Shown: positions 7,616-16,126 of the stretch, in pieces
Layout: each line of letters starts with the position of its first letter
How positions within the stretch are numbered: the stretch's first letter is position 1
NCBI RefSeq assembly: GCF_000820105.1
Contig: NZ_CDDB01000074.1
Coordinates: 1-64,000 of the forward strand
Length of the DNA: 64,000 nucleotides
Direction of reading: 5' to 3'
Origin: Aeromonas schubertii
GTDB taxonomy: Bacteria > Pseudomonadota > Gammaproteobacteria > Enterobacterales > Aeromonadaceae
Program-made: the position numbers and the translations under genes
Notes under the pieces: generated by a model
What the model saw: only the letters and a program-made list of their open reading frames with translations
The model's database searches: none
What the model was told of the DNA's origin: nothing

Positions 7616-8290
7616 ATGATAAAGCACCTCTTTCTGATAGGGATGTTGTTATGCGTCAGCATGATGGCCAGGGCGGCTGAACAGCAACTGGGCGAGCGGA
7701 TCCATCAACGGCTCGGGATTCGGGTACTCGCCGTTTCCGAGAGCCCCATCCCCGGGCTTTACCGTCTGGAGACACCGGATGGAATCGTCTACAGCGACCG
7801 GGCCGGTGACTTCGTCCTGCAGGGGGCTCTGCTCGATATTCGCTCCGGCGTCGTCAATCTGACCCTGCGCGATCAGCAGCGACTGCGCCAACAGCGCCTG
7901 GCAAAAGAGCATCAATCGGGTCCGCTTCTTCAGGCCACTCCCGAACGCTATCATCTTCAGCTCTTTACCGATCTGGATTGCGATGAGTGCCTCTCCATGG
8001 GGCAAGAGCTCAGTGCGCTCCGGCAGGCCGGGGTCAGTGTCAGCCTGTTACCCATAGCGCACCCTCGTCAGGGGTGGTCCCAGTTTCGGCAGCAGTGGTG
8101 CAGCAAGATCCCCGCTCTGGCCCCATTCGATTTGCCAGAAGAGGGCTGTGATGCGATCCTCGAGCGACAGACTAGCCTTGCCAGTCAGTTGGGTATTCGC
8201 CGTTCGCCGACCTGGGTGCTTCCCAGCGGTGAGCGGGTGAGCGGCTATCGCAGCCCCAGCCAACTGCTGCAACTCCTGGAAAACAGCTGA
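7616..8290 (+). CDS. dsbC: DsbC-family thiol:disulfide isomerase with atypical CDEC active site
   Basis: This 224-residue periplasmic protein has a signal peptide (MIKHLFLIGMLLCVSMMARA, cleavage after about residue 20), an N-terminal dimerisation domain and a thioredoxin-like catalytic domain. The active-site region reads LFTDLDCDECLSM (Cys122 and Cys125); E. coli DsbC has VFTDITCGYC, so the central dipeptide is Asp-Glu instead of Gly-Tyr. The structural pair Cys162/Cys178 is retained with 15 residues between them, a shorter spacing than in E. coli. The cis-proline loop is SPT (Pro198) rather than TPA. Position immediately upstream of recJ matches E. coli dsbC. It probably shuffles wrong disulfides, but the acidic active site should change its redox potential. 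No strong Shine-Dalgarno is visible. Confidence 0.82.
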   Translation: MIKHLFLIGMLLCVSMMARAAEQQLGERIHQRLGIRVLAVSESPIPGLYRLETPDGIVYSDRAGDFVLQGALLDIRSGVVNLTLRDQQRLRQQRLAKEHQSGPLLQATPERYHLQLFTDLDCDECLSMGQELSALRQAGVSVSLLPIAHPRQGWSQFRQQWCSKIPALAPFDLPEEGCDAILERQTSLASQLGIRRSPTWVLPSGERVSGYRSPSQLLQLLENS

Positions 8291-8297
8291 CAGATCC

Positions 8298-10022
8298 ATG
8301 ACCCTCTTGATTCGCCGCCGTCCCCGGGTAGATGACACTCATCTGCCCGCTACCCTCCATCCCTTGTTGCGCCAGATCCTTGCCAGCCGGGGAGTCGATG
8401 ATCCCCGCCTGCTGGAACGCAGTGCCACCTCCCTGCTTTCTCCCCATGGTCTGATGGGGATGGCGGGGGCGGTCGATCTGCTGGTGGAGGTGCTTCATGG
8501 CCAGCAACGGATCCTCATCGTCGGGGACTTTGACTGCGACGGGGCGACCAGCTCGGCTCTCTGCGTGTTGGCCCTGCGAGCCATGGGGGCGCAGCAGGTG
8601 GACTTCCTGGTGCCGAATCGCTTCGAATACGGTTATGGCTTGACCCCCGAGATCGTCGAGCTGGCGGAGGCGCGCGGCGCCGAGCTGCTGATCACGGTCG
8701 ATAACGGCATCTCGAGCATCGCCGGGGTGGCCGCGGCCAAGGCGGCGGGAATGCGGGTGCTGGTCACCGACCATCACCTGCCGGGCCATGAGTTGCCCCA
8801 GGCCGACGCCATCGTCAATCCCAACCAGCACGGCTGTGACTTCGACTCCAAGTCCCTGGCCGGGGTAGGGGTGGCCTTCTATCTGATGGCGGCACTCAAT
8901 ACCCGCCTAAAGCAGACGGGCTGGTTTGAGGCGCGTGGACTCACGGCCCCCAATGTGGCCGATTATCTGGACCTGGTGGCGCTCGGCACTGTGGCCGACG
9001 TGGTGGCTCTCGACGGCAACAATCGCATCCTGGTGCATCAGGGATTGCAGCGTATTCGTGCCGGTCGCTGCCGGCCCGGGATCCAGGCGCTGATCGAGGT
9101 GTCGCGTCGGGAGGGGCGCCGCCTCACCGCCTCCGACCTCGGCTTCGCCCTCGGTCCTCGCCTCAATGCGGTGGGCCGCCTCGATGACATGTCCCTCGGG
9201 GTGGCTTGTCTCCTGTGTGAGGACATTCATCTGGCACGTCAACTGGCGACCGAGATGGACTCGCTCAATCAGGAGCGCAAGGAGATAGAGCAAGGGATGC
9301 AGCAGGAGGCTCTGGCCACACTTGAGCAGGTCCGTTTTCGCGATGGTGAGGTGCCCTGCGGCATAGTGCTGCACCGCAACGACTGGCATCAGGGGGTGGT
9401 CGGTCTGGTCGCCTCCAAGGTCAAGGAGAAGTACTACCGCCCGGTGATCGCCTTCGCCGAGAGCAGCGAAACGGAGCTCAAGGGATCCGGCCGCTCTATC
9501 CCGGGGGTGCACCTGCGCGATGCACTCGAACTGCTCGACACCCGCCACCCCGGCATCATCAGCAAGTTCGGTGGCCACGCCATGGCCGCCGGCTTGTCAT
9601 TGCCCAAGGATCGCATCGAGGCGTTTCGCAGTGCCTTCGAGGCGGTCATCGCCGAGCTGGTGACCCCGGAGATCCTGACCGGGGAACTGCTCACCGACGG
9701 GGCTCTGCTGGATGAGGAGCTGAGTCTGGAGATGGCCGAGCTGATCCGCGCCGCCGGCCCCTGGGGTCAGGCCTTCCCGGAACCCCTGTTCGATGGAGAG
9801 TTCGTGCTGGTGCAGCAACGTCTGGTGGGGGAGAAACACCTCAAGATGATGCTCACCACAGAGAGCGGACTCGCCATCGATGCCATCGCCTTCGGGGTGG
9901 ATGTGCGCCGCTGGCCCGATGCCTCGGTGCGCCGGGTGCGCCTTGTCTATCGCCTCGATATCAATGAGTGGCGCGGCAACCGCAGCCTGCAACTGCTGGT
10001 GGAGCACCTCGAGGCGCTATGA
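8298..10022 (+). CDS. recJ: Single-stranded-DNA-specific 5'-3' exonuclease RecJ
   Basis: This 574-residue nuclease of the DHH family degrades 5' single strands in RecF-pathway recombination and mismatch repair. Signature motifs are in order: VGDFDCDGATSSAL (motif I, metal-binding aspartates), VTVDNGIS, the DHH motif in VTDHHLPGH, the SLAGVGVAFYL block, ALGTVADVV, and the DHHA1 motif in KFGGHAMAAGLSL. Length and sequence match E. coli RecJ (577). It starts 7 bp after the dsbC stop, so the two are likely cotranscribed, as in E. coli. A chemoreceptor gene separates it from prfB here. Confidence 0.96.
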   Translation: MTLLIRRRPRVDDTHLPATLHPLLRQILASRGVDDPRLLERSATSLLSPHGLMGMAGAVDLLVEVLHGQQRILIVGDFDCDGATSSALCVLALRAMGAQQVDFLVPNRFEYGYGLTPEIVELAEARGAELLITVDNGISSIAGVAAAKAAGMRVLVTDHHLPGHELPQADAIVNPNQHGCDFDSKSLAGVGVAFYLMAALNTRLKQTGWFEARGLTAPNVADYLDLVALGTVADVVALDGNNRILVHQGLQRIRAGRCRPGIQALIEVSRREGRRLTASDLGFALGPRLNAVGRLDDMSLGVACLLCEDIHLARQLATEMDSLNQERKEIEQGMQQEALATLEQVRFRDGEVPCGIVLHRNDWHQGVVGLVASKVKEKYYRPVIAFAESSETELKGSGRSIPGVHLRDALELLDTRHPGIISKFGGHAMAAGLSLPKDRIEAFRSAFEAVIAELVTPEILTGELLTDGALLDEELSLEMAELIRAAGPWGQAFPEPLFDGEFVLVQQRLVGEKHLKMMLTTESGLAIDAIAFGVDVRRWPDASVRRVRLVYRLDINEWRGNRSLQLLVEHLEAL

Positions 10023-10116
10023 GTGACGAATAGACAAAGCCCGGCATTTGCCGCAATGTCATTCAGATACGCATTTTTTTGTCTAAATATTCATGGTGTT
10101 GCTTGAGTTGGGAGAG

Positions 10117-10203
10117 AAGGGCTGTTTTAGGTCCATCTTCCTCCAGCCCTTGTACCGCGTGGCTGGCAAAGCAAGAGGGAGGCATCATGCCTCCCTCGTT
10201 TTT
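10117..10203 (+). ncRNA. Candidate 3'-UTR small RNA downstream of recJ
   Basis: The 271-bp region between the convergent recJ and chemoreceptor genes holds two tandem hairpins on the plus strand. The first is a perfect 8-bp stem AAGGGCTG (10117-10124) / CAGCCCTT (10144-10151) with a 19-nt pyrimidine-rich loop (TCCATCTTCCTC). The second (10175-10197) is a rho-independent terminator stem followed by a T-tract. A structured segment ending in a T-tract is the usual form of an Hfq-binding sRNA. No convincing promoter was seen, so release from recJ mRNA by processing is possible. This is a structural inference only. Confidence 0.35.
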
Positions 10204-10206
10204 TAG
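10175..10206 (+). terminator. Rho-independent terminator after recJ
   Basis: GAGGGAGGC/GCCTCCCTC forms a 9-bp perfect stem (extendable to 11) followed by GTTTTTT. It is oriented to stop plus-strand transcription from recJ. Confidence 0.85.
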
Positions 10207-10293
10207 CCCAGATACGACGTGGGCTGGCACTCAACGTCTCTTAAGTGATCAAATAGCGGCATCTGCCGGCCTCTCTGTTATCTGACCCTGAGG

Positions 10294-12165
10294 TCACAGG
10301 ATAAAGGTGGCGACCTGACGGTTCAGGTCGTTGGCCCGTCCCTTGAGGCCGTGGGCCTGATCCAGATCGCGCATGGCGGCGGCGGTGATCTCGTCGGTCA
10401 CATCCTTGATGGCGGTGGTGTTCTGGGTGATCTCGCCGGTAACCTGGGTCTGCTCCTCGGCGGCGGTCGCTATCTGGCCCGCCATGTCGGAGATGAGGGC
10501 GATGGCCTGGGTGATCTCCTCCAGGGCGCGAGCCGCCGCATCTGCATCCTGCACGCTGTTGTCGGCCAACGATTGACTGGTCTGCATCAGGCTGACCGCC
10601 CGGTTGGTGGTCTGCTGCAGGGTCTCGATGGTGGCGTGGATCTCCTGGGTCGAATCCTGGGTACGCTTGGAGAGCACCCGAACCTCATCGGCCACGACGG
10701 CGAAGCCGCGTCCCTGCTCGCCGGCGCGGGCGGCCTCGATGGCGGCGTTGAGCGCCAGCAGGTTGGTCTGCTCGGCGATCCCCTGAATGGTGGAGAGGAT
10801 GCCCGAGATGGCCTGGGCGTGGCGGCTCAGCTCGCCGATCACTTCGGTGGCTTGCCCGACCTCCTCGGCCAGGTTGTTGATAGAGGCACGGGTCTGGTTC
10901 ACCAGTTGCTTGCCTTGCTCGCTGCTCTGGGCCGACTGTTGGGCGGCGGCGGCGGTGCTCTCGGCGTTGTTGGCGATCTCCTGGGTGGCGCTCGCCATCT
11001 CGGTCACTGCGGTGGCGACCATGGTCACCTCCTGCTGCTGGCGTTGCAGCTCATTCACGGCCTCCTGGTTGGTGATGAGACTGCGCTCGGCATCTCCGTC
11101 CAGTTCGCTCGCCAGGGTACGAATGTGGCCGATTAGCTGGTGTTGACTGCCTACGAAGCGGTTGAAGCTCTCGGCCAGTTGGCCCACCTCGTCACGGGTA
11201 TCGATCTTGATACGCTGGGTCAGATCGCCATTGCCGTCGGCGATGCGGGCCAGGGCCTGGGAGACCTTGGCCAGGGGGCCGAGCAGCATGCCGATGAGCC
11301 AGGAGATGGCGGCGATGCTGGCGACCAGGACCAGCAGAGCGAGTCCGAGTTGGGTCATCAACAGGGCAGAGAGGGGGGCTTCCAGGGTCTCTTTGTCCAG
11401 TACCAGTACCAGCTCCCAGTCGGTGCCCGGCACGTCGGTGGCCCACATCAGCTTGTCGCGCCCTTCACTGTCGAAGAAGACGGGGGTCAGGGTCTGACCG
11501 CGTTTGCTCTGCTCGATGATGGTGTTGGTCAGATCGTTATCGATCTCGGTAGCCGGCTTCATCGCCTTGGCCGGATCCTTGTAGGCGATAATGGTGCCGT
11601 CCTTGTGCATCAGGATGGCGTAACCGTCGGCCGGCAGGGTCATCTTGTTGACGTCTTCCACCAGGGAGGCGATGGAGAGATCCCCCCCCACGACTCCGCC
11701 GGGCACGGGTTGGGCCAGGGTGACGACCAGGGTGTTGTAGGCCACATCCAGATAGGGCTGGGTAACGACCAGCATTCCCTTGTTCATCGCCTCCTGATAC
11801 CAGCCGCGAGAGCGCGGATCGTAACCGGTACGGTCGATGGAAGGATCCGAGTCGTGCATCTTGCCGTTGGCCTCACCGAAATAGGTGAGCTGGAAGCGAC
11901 CGGAGATCTGGGCCTGCTGCAGGGCGTTGAGGGGCTCGCTACTGGCCTTGCCGGCCAGGGCTTTGACCACGTCCTGACGGGCTGAGAGCCAGTCGGCGAT
12001 ACGTTCTGCCTGTTGGGTGCCGAGGCGGCTCGCCTGCTCCTGGCCATCTTGTAACAGCATCTCTTTCTGGCCACTGTAACTGCGCCAGGAGAGCAGGGTG
12101 ATGACCAGGGTCAGGGCCAGCACCACGGACAACAGTATCTTCTGCTTGAGTGATAGGTTGTTCAT
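10294..12165 (-). CDS. Methyl-accepting chemotaxis protein with periplasmic Cache sensor
   Basis: This 623-residue transmembrane chemoreceptor has an N-terminal helix ([17 protein letters not shown]) and a large periplasmic double-Cache-type domain, in which [16 protein letters not shown] and [20 protein letters not shown] are characteristic. TM2 is near residues 275-297, followed by HAMP and a long cytoplasmic hairpin. The tip [20 protein letters not shown] is the universal signalling motif that contacts CheA/CheW. There is no C-terminal NWETF-like pentapeptide, so adaptation enzymes must reach it by another route. Cache receptors of this kind commonly bind amino acids or organic acids; the ligand is not evident. 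It lies between recJ and prfB, which are adjacent in E. coli. Confidence 0.95.
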   Translation of the reverse strand: MNNLSLKQKILLSVVLALTLVITLLSWRSYSGQKEMLLQDGQEQASRLGTQQAERIADWLSARQDVVKALAGKASSEPLNALQQAQISGRFQLTYFGEANGKMHDSDPSIDRTGYDPRSRGWYQEAMNKGMLVVTQPYLDVAYNTLVVTLAQPVPGGVVGGDLSIASLVEDVNKMTLPADGYAILMHKDGTIIAYKDPAKAMKPATEIDNDLTNTIIEQSKRGQTLTPVFFDSEGRDKLMWATDVPGTDWELVLVLDKETLEAPLSALLMTQLGLALLVLVASIAAISWLIGMLLGPLAKVSQALARIADGNGDLTQRIKIDTRDEVGQLAESFNRFVGSQHQLIGHIRTLASELDGDAERSLITNQEAVNELQRQQQEVTMVATAVTEMASATQEIANNAESTAAAAQQSAQSSEQGKQLVNQTRASINNLAEEVGQATEVIGELSRHAQAISGILSTIQGIAEQTNLLALNAAIEAARAGEQGRGFAVVADEVRVLSKRTQDSTQEIHATIETLQQTTNRAVSLMQTSQSLADNSVQDADAAARALEEITQAIALISDMAGQIATAAEEQTQVTGEITQNTTAIKDVTDEITAAAMRDLDQAHGLKGRANDLNRQVATFIL

Positions 12166-12424
12166 TTTGTGTTCTTCTTATGTTCCGTCAGAGAGGAGTG
12201 TGAAATTCCGCTTTTCTCGCGGCAGCGCATCACTAATAGCGGCCATTCCCGGAAAAACTGAATACTCAGTAGTCGATGGCGCTCAATTATCTGCCGCTTG
12301 TCGTGGCAAGCACAGAAAAATGTAAATTTGCATCCCCCCGACAGGGTGCTTGCCCTGTTTATTCCTTCCGCAATTGGCTAGAATGTTCCGCTTTACATGC
12401 ACATCGATCCCGAGAGTTTTCACG

Positions 12425-13523
12425 ATGTTTGAAGTCAATCCCGTATTGAACAAGCTTAAGGAGCTGTCTGAGCGGACAGAGCTCCTTAGGGGGTACCTTT
12501 GACTATGACGCCAAGAAAGAGCGTCTAGAAGAGGTCAACGCCGAGCTGGAACAGCCGGACGTATGGAATGAGCCCGAGCGCGCACAGGCGCTGGGCAAGG
12601 AGCGCGTCAACCTGGAGGGCGTGGTCGGTACCATCGATGCCCTGACCCAGGGGGGAGACGACGTGGCCATGCTGGTTGAACTCGCCGTCGAGGGCGAGGA
12701 CGAAGAGACCTTCAACGAAGCCGTGGCCGAGGCCGAACTGCTTGAGACCAAGCTGGCCGAGCTGGAGTTCCGTCGCATGTTCTCCGGTCCCCACGATGCT
12801 GCCGACTGCTATCTGGACATCCAGTCCGGCTCAGGTGGTACCGAGGCCCAGGATTGGGCCAACATGGTGCTGCGCATGTACCTGCGCTGGGGTGAGGCCC
12901 ACGGCTTCAAGCCTGAGCTCATCGAATGCTCCGAAGGGGAAGTGGCCGGCATCAAGTCTGCCACCATCAAGTTCACCGGCGAGTATGGTTATGGCTGGCT
13001 GCGCACCGAGACCGGCGTGCACCGTCTGGTGCGAAAGTCACCGTTTGACTCTGGTGGTCGCCGTCACACCTCCTTCTGCTCTGTGTTTGTCTATCCCGAA
13101 ATCGATGATGACATCGAGATCGAGATCAACCCGGCCGATCTGCGTATCGACGTCTACCGCGCCTCTGGTGCCGGTGGTCAGCACGTCAACCGGACCGAGT
13201 CTGCGGTGCGGATCACCCACATCCCTACCAACATAGTGGTACAGTGTCAGAACGACCGCTCCCAGCACAAGAACAAGGATCAGTGCATGAAGCAGCTGAA
13301 GGCCAAACTCTACGAGTTTGAGCTGCAGAAGCAGAATGCCGAGAAGCAAGCCCTGGAGGACTCCAAGTCCGACATCGGTTGGGGTAGCCAGATCCGCTCT
13401 TATGTGCTCGACGATGCCCGTATCAAGGATCTGCGTACCGGCGTCGAAACCCGCAACACTCAATCGGTGCTCGACGGGGATCTGGACAAGTTTATCGAAG
13501 CCAGCCTGAAATCAGGCCTGTAA
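12425..13523 (+). CDS. prfB: Peptide chain release factor RF2, with programmed +1 frameshift
   Basis: RF2 releases nascent chains at UGA and UAA. Translation begins at ATG 12425 and runs 25 codons to an in-frame TGA at 12500-12502. The following RF2 body is in the +1 frame from 12501. The frameshift site is intact: an internal Shine-Dalgarno-like AGGGGG, three bases, then the slippery CTT immediately before TGA followed by C. The product joins 12425-12499 with 12501-13523 and is 365 residues, exactly the E. coli length. The stop-recognition tripeptide SPF (in RKSPFDSGG) and the catalytic GGQ (in SGAGGQHVN) are both present. Low RF2 favours the shift, so the gene is autoregulated. It is followed by lysS after 22 bp. 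Confidence 0.97.
12488..12503 (+). promoter_or_regulatory. prfB recoding signal (+1 frameshift site)
   Basis: AGGGGG at 12488-12493 acts as the internal Shine-Dalgarno, followed by TAC, then CTT (12497-12499) and TGA C (12500-12503). The order and spacing match the E. coli prfB site, except that the codon before the slippery CTT is TAC rather than TAT. Confidence 0.95.
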
Positions 13524-13545
13524 AACGAAGTAAGCAGGAATCACC

Positions 13546-15081
13546 ATGTCTGAACAAACCATGACTCCGGAAGTAGAACTCGGCCAGGAACTCAACAATG
13601 AGATGGCAGAGCGTCGCTCCAAGCTGGCCGCCCTGCGCGCGCAAGGCAATCCCTTCCCCAACGACTTCCGTCGTGACAGCCTCTCCGGCGAACTGCACGC
13701 CGAGTTCGGCGATAAATCGGAGGAGGAGCTGGCTGCCCTGGGTAAACGGGTGAGCATCGCCGGTCGTATCATGACCCGTCGCATCATGGGCAAGGCGGCA
13801 TTTGCCACCCTGCAAGACATGGCTGGCAAGATCCAGGTCTATGTGACCCGTGACGACCTGCCGGAAGGTTTCTACAACGAGCAGTTCAAAAAGTGGGATC
13901 TGGGCGACATCGTCGGTGTCGAGGGGACCGTCTTCAAGACCAAGACCGGTGAGCTCTCCGTTCACGTCTCCACCATCCGCCTGCTGACCAAGGCACTGCG
14001 TCCGCTGCCCGAGAAGCACAAGGGTCTGACCGACCAGGAGGCTCGCTGCCGTCAGCGTTACCTGGATCTGATCGCCAACGAAGAGTCCCGCAAGACCTTC
14101 GTGACCCGCACCAAGGTAGTACAGGGGATCCGCAGCTTCCTCAACAGCAAGCAGTTCATGGAAGTGGAAACCCCCATGATGCAGGTGATCCCGGGTGGTG
14201 CCTCTGCGCGTCCCTTCGTGACTCACCACAATGCGCTGGACATCGACATGTACCTGCGTATCGCCCCCGAGCTCTATCTGAAGCGTCTGGTGGTCGGTGG
14301 TTTTGAGCGTGTCTACGAGATCAACCGTAACTTCCGTAACGAGGGTATCTCTGTTCGCCATAACCCCGAGTTCACCATGCTCGAGTTCTATATGGCCTAC
14401 GCCGACTACATCGACCTGATGGATCTCACCGAAGAGATGCTGCGCACCCTGGCGCAGGACATCCTGGGCGATACCAAGATCCGCTACGCCAAAGAGGGTG
14501 AAGAGGGTCTGGAGATCGATTTCGGTCAGCCGTTCCAGCGTCTCTCCATGGTTGACTCCATCCTGAAGTACAACCCGGAGGTGACCCGCGATGACCTCTC
14601 CACCCTGGAGAAGGCCACCGCCGTCGCCAAGCGCCTGAAGATCGAGCTGATGAAGAGCTGGGAGCTGGGCCACGTGATCACCGCCATCTTCGAAGAGACG
14701 GTCGAGCACATGCTGCTGCAACCCACCTTCATCACCGAGTACCCGGCAGCCGTCTCCCCGCTGGCTCGTCGTAATGACGTGAACCCGGACGTGACCGACC
14801 GCTTCGAGTTCTTCATCGGTGGCCGCGAGCTGGCCAACGGCTTCTCCGAGCTGAACGATGCCGAGGACCAGGCCGAGCGTTTCCGCGCCCAGGTGGCTCA
14901 GAAGGAGGCCGGCGATGATGAGGCCATGTTCTACGATGCCGACTTCGTGACCGCGCTGGAGCACGGCCTGCCGCCGACCGCCGGCCAGGGGATCGGTATC
15001 GATCGCCTGGTGATGCTGTTCACCAACAGCCACACCATTCGCGATGTGATCCTCTTCCCGGCACTGCGTCCGCAGAAGTAA
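13546..15081 (+). CDS. lysS: Lysyl-tRNA synthetase, class II
   Basis: This 511-residue enzyme charges tRNA-Lys. The N-terminal OB-fold anticodon-binding domain includes the [23 protein letters not shown] segment and is followed by the class II catalytic core: motif 1 near [16 protein letters not shown], motif 2 near [21 protein letters not shown], and motif 3 near [14 protein letters not shown]. Length is close to E. coli LysS (505). It lies 22 bp after prfB, as in E. coli, and is probably cotranscribed. A strong terminator follows the stop. Confidence 0.97.
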   Translation: MSEQTMTPEVELGQELNNEMAERRSKLAALRAQGNPFPNDFRRDSLSGELHAEFGDKSEEELAALGKRVSIAGRIMTRRIMGKAAFATLQDMAGKIQVYVTRDDLPEGFYNEQFKKWDLGDIVGVEGTVFKTKTGELSVHVSTIRLLTKALRPLPEKHKGLTDQEARCRQRYLDLIANEESRKTFVTRTKVVQGIRSFLNSKQFMEVETPMMQVIPGGASARPFVTHHNALDIDMYLRIAPELYLKRLVVGGFERVYEINRNFRNEGISVRHNPEFTMLEFYMAYADYIDLMDLTEEMLRTLAQDILGDTKIRYAKEGEEGLEIDFGQPFQRLSMVDSILKYNPEVTRDDLSTLEKATAVAKRLKIELMKSWELGHVITAIFEETVEHMLLQPTFITEYPAAVSPLARRNDVNPDVTDRFEFFIGGRELANGFSELNDAEDQAERFRAQVAQKEAGDDEAMFYDADFVTALEHGLPPTAGQGIGIDRLVMLFTNSHTIRDVILFPALRPQK

Positions 15082-15104
15082 GTGACCTGCTCACGATGAA
15101 TTCC

Positions 15105-15131
15105 AAGCCCCGGTTTCCCCGGGGCTTTTTG
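15105..15131 (+). terminator. Rho-independent terminator of prfB-lysS
   Basis: AGCCCCGG/CCGGGGCT forms an 8-bp stem with a 5-nt loop, followed by TTTTG. It lies 24 bp after the lysS stop codon. Confidence 0.85.
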
Positions 15132-15206
15132 TTTCTGGGGCGCCTTGAGGGCCAGACCGGATTGGGGCATGCTGTCCCCTTCTCATGGCAGAAGGAGCCA
15201 TCACCC

Positions 15207-16103
15207 ATGAACCTGCGCGATCTCGAATATCTGGTGGCCCTGGAAGAGGAGCGGCACTTTCGCAAGGCGGCCGAGCGCTGCTTTGTCAGCCAGCCGACCC
15301 TGAGTGGCCAGATCCAGAAGCTGGAGAACGAGCTGGGAGTGATCCTCATCGAGCGCACCTCGCGCAAGGTGCTCTTCACTCCGGCCGGTGAGGCGATTAC
15401 ACGCCAGGCACGCCAGGCCCTCAGGGAGATAGGGGAGATGAAGGCGTTGGCACAAGGCTTTGCCGAGCCCATGTCCGGCGAAATCCATATCGGCCTCATT
15501 CCGACGGTAGGACCCTATCTGCTGCCCCATGTGATCCAGGATCTGCGCGAACAGTTTCCCAGACTGGAGTTCTTCCTCTACGAAGATCAGACTCAGGTGC
15601 TGCTTAAGCGCCTCGAGGCCGGTGAGCTGGATTGCTTGATCCTGGCCGAGCTGGAGGGGATGGAGGGATTTGGCACTATCCCCCTCTATCAGGAGTCCAT
15701 GTGGCTGGCGCTCCCGGCCGGCCACCCGGATGCCGGGCAGGAGCGGGTGCCGTTTCAGGTGCTCAAGGGGAAGAAGCTGCTGATGCTGGCCGATGGCCAC
15801 TGCCTGCGGGAGCAGGCACTCGGCTTCTGTTTCGCCGCCGGAGTGGGGGAGGATCCGCGTTTCAAGGGAACCAGTCTCGAGACCCTGCGCAACATGGTGG
15901 CGGCCGGCAGTGGCATGACGCTGGTGCCTGAGCTGGCGGTACCGGGCAGGGATGAGGGGGGAGTCAGCTATCGCCCCGTGGTGGATCCGGTACCGGGGCG
16001 GATCATCTCACTCCTCTACCGTCACTATTCGGTACGCCGCCCCTGTTTTAATGAGTTGGCGGCGCGTATCGCTCAGCTGATGGCAAACAAAATGGCGGGA
16101 TGA
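15207..16103 (+). CDS. oxyR: Hydrogen peroxide-sensing LysR-type regulator OxyR
   Basis: This 298-residue LysR-family regulator has an N-terminal winged helix (MNLRDLEYLVALEEERHFRKAAERC) and a C-terminal effector domain. The redox cysteines fall exactly at Cys199 and Cys208 (GHCLREQALGFCF), the same numbers as in E. coli OxyR, so it should form the activating disulfide on peroxide. The block SLETLRNMVAAGSGMTLVPELAVP is also diagnostic. The ATG at 15207 is chosen because it has a GAAGGAG Shine-Dalgarno and gives the canonical MNLRDLEYL start; the frame is open further upstream into the lysS terminator. It is convergent with the PBP1A gene. Confidence 0.95.
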   Translation: MNLRDLEYLVALEEERHFRKAAERCFVSQPTLSGQIQKLENELGVILIERTSRKVLFTPAGEAITRQARQALREIGEMKALAQGFAEPMSGEIHIGLIPTVGPYLLPHVIQDLREQFPRLEFFLYEDQTQVLLKRLEAGELDCLILAELEGMEGFGTIPLYQESMWLALPAGHPDAGQERVPFQVLKGKKLLMLADGHCLREQALGFCFAAGVGEDPRFKGTSLETLRNMVAAGSGMTLVPELAVPGRDEGGVSYRPVVDPVPGRIISLLYRHYSVRRPCFNELAARIAQLMANKMAG

Positions 16104-16120
16104 CCCGCCATTTTGTTTCT
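16088..16120. terminator. Bidirectional terminator shared by oxyR and mrcA, overlapping the oxyR stop codon
   Basis: CAAAATGGCGGG (16088-16099) and CCCGCCATTTTG (16104-16115) form a perfect 12-bp stem. The 4-nt loop contains the first bases of the oxyR TGA stop (16101-16103). T-rich sequence follows on the plus strand. The mrcA stop codon at 16127 is 12 bp beyond the stem. Confidence 0.8.
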
Positions 16121-16126
16121 TCCTTA

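Noticed and set aside
12166-12424. Sigma-28 promoter for the chemoreceptor in the gap before prfB
   Set aside because: No TAAAG...GCCGATAA pair at suitable spacing. The gap shows only an ACAGGG/CCCTGT hairpin at 12341-12358 and no gene.
12425-12502. Premature stop in prfB as a sign of a pseudogene
   Set aside because: The stop is part of the conserved +1 frameshift signal and the downstream frame is intact.
13492-15033. 513-codon minus-strand frame opposite lysS
   Set aside because: Shadow of lysS, no ribosome site and no family features. The same applies to the frames opposite cysJ (37574-39262) and cysI (39271-41028).
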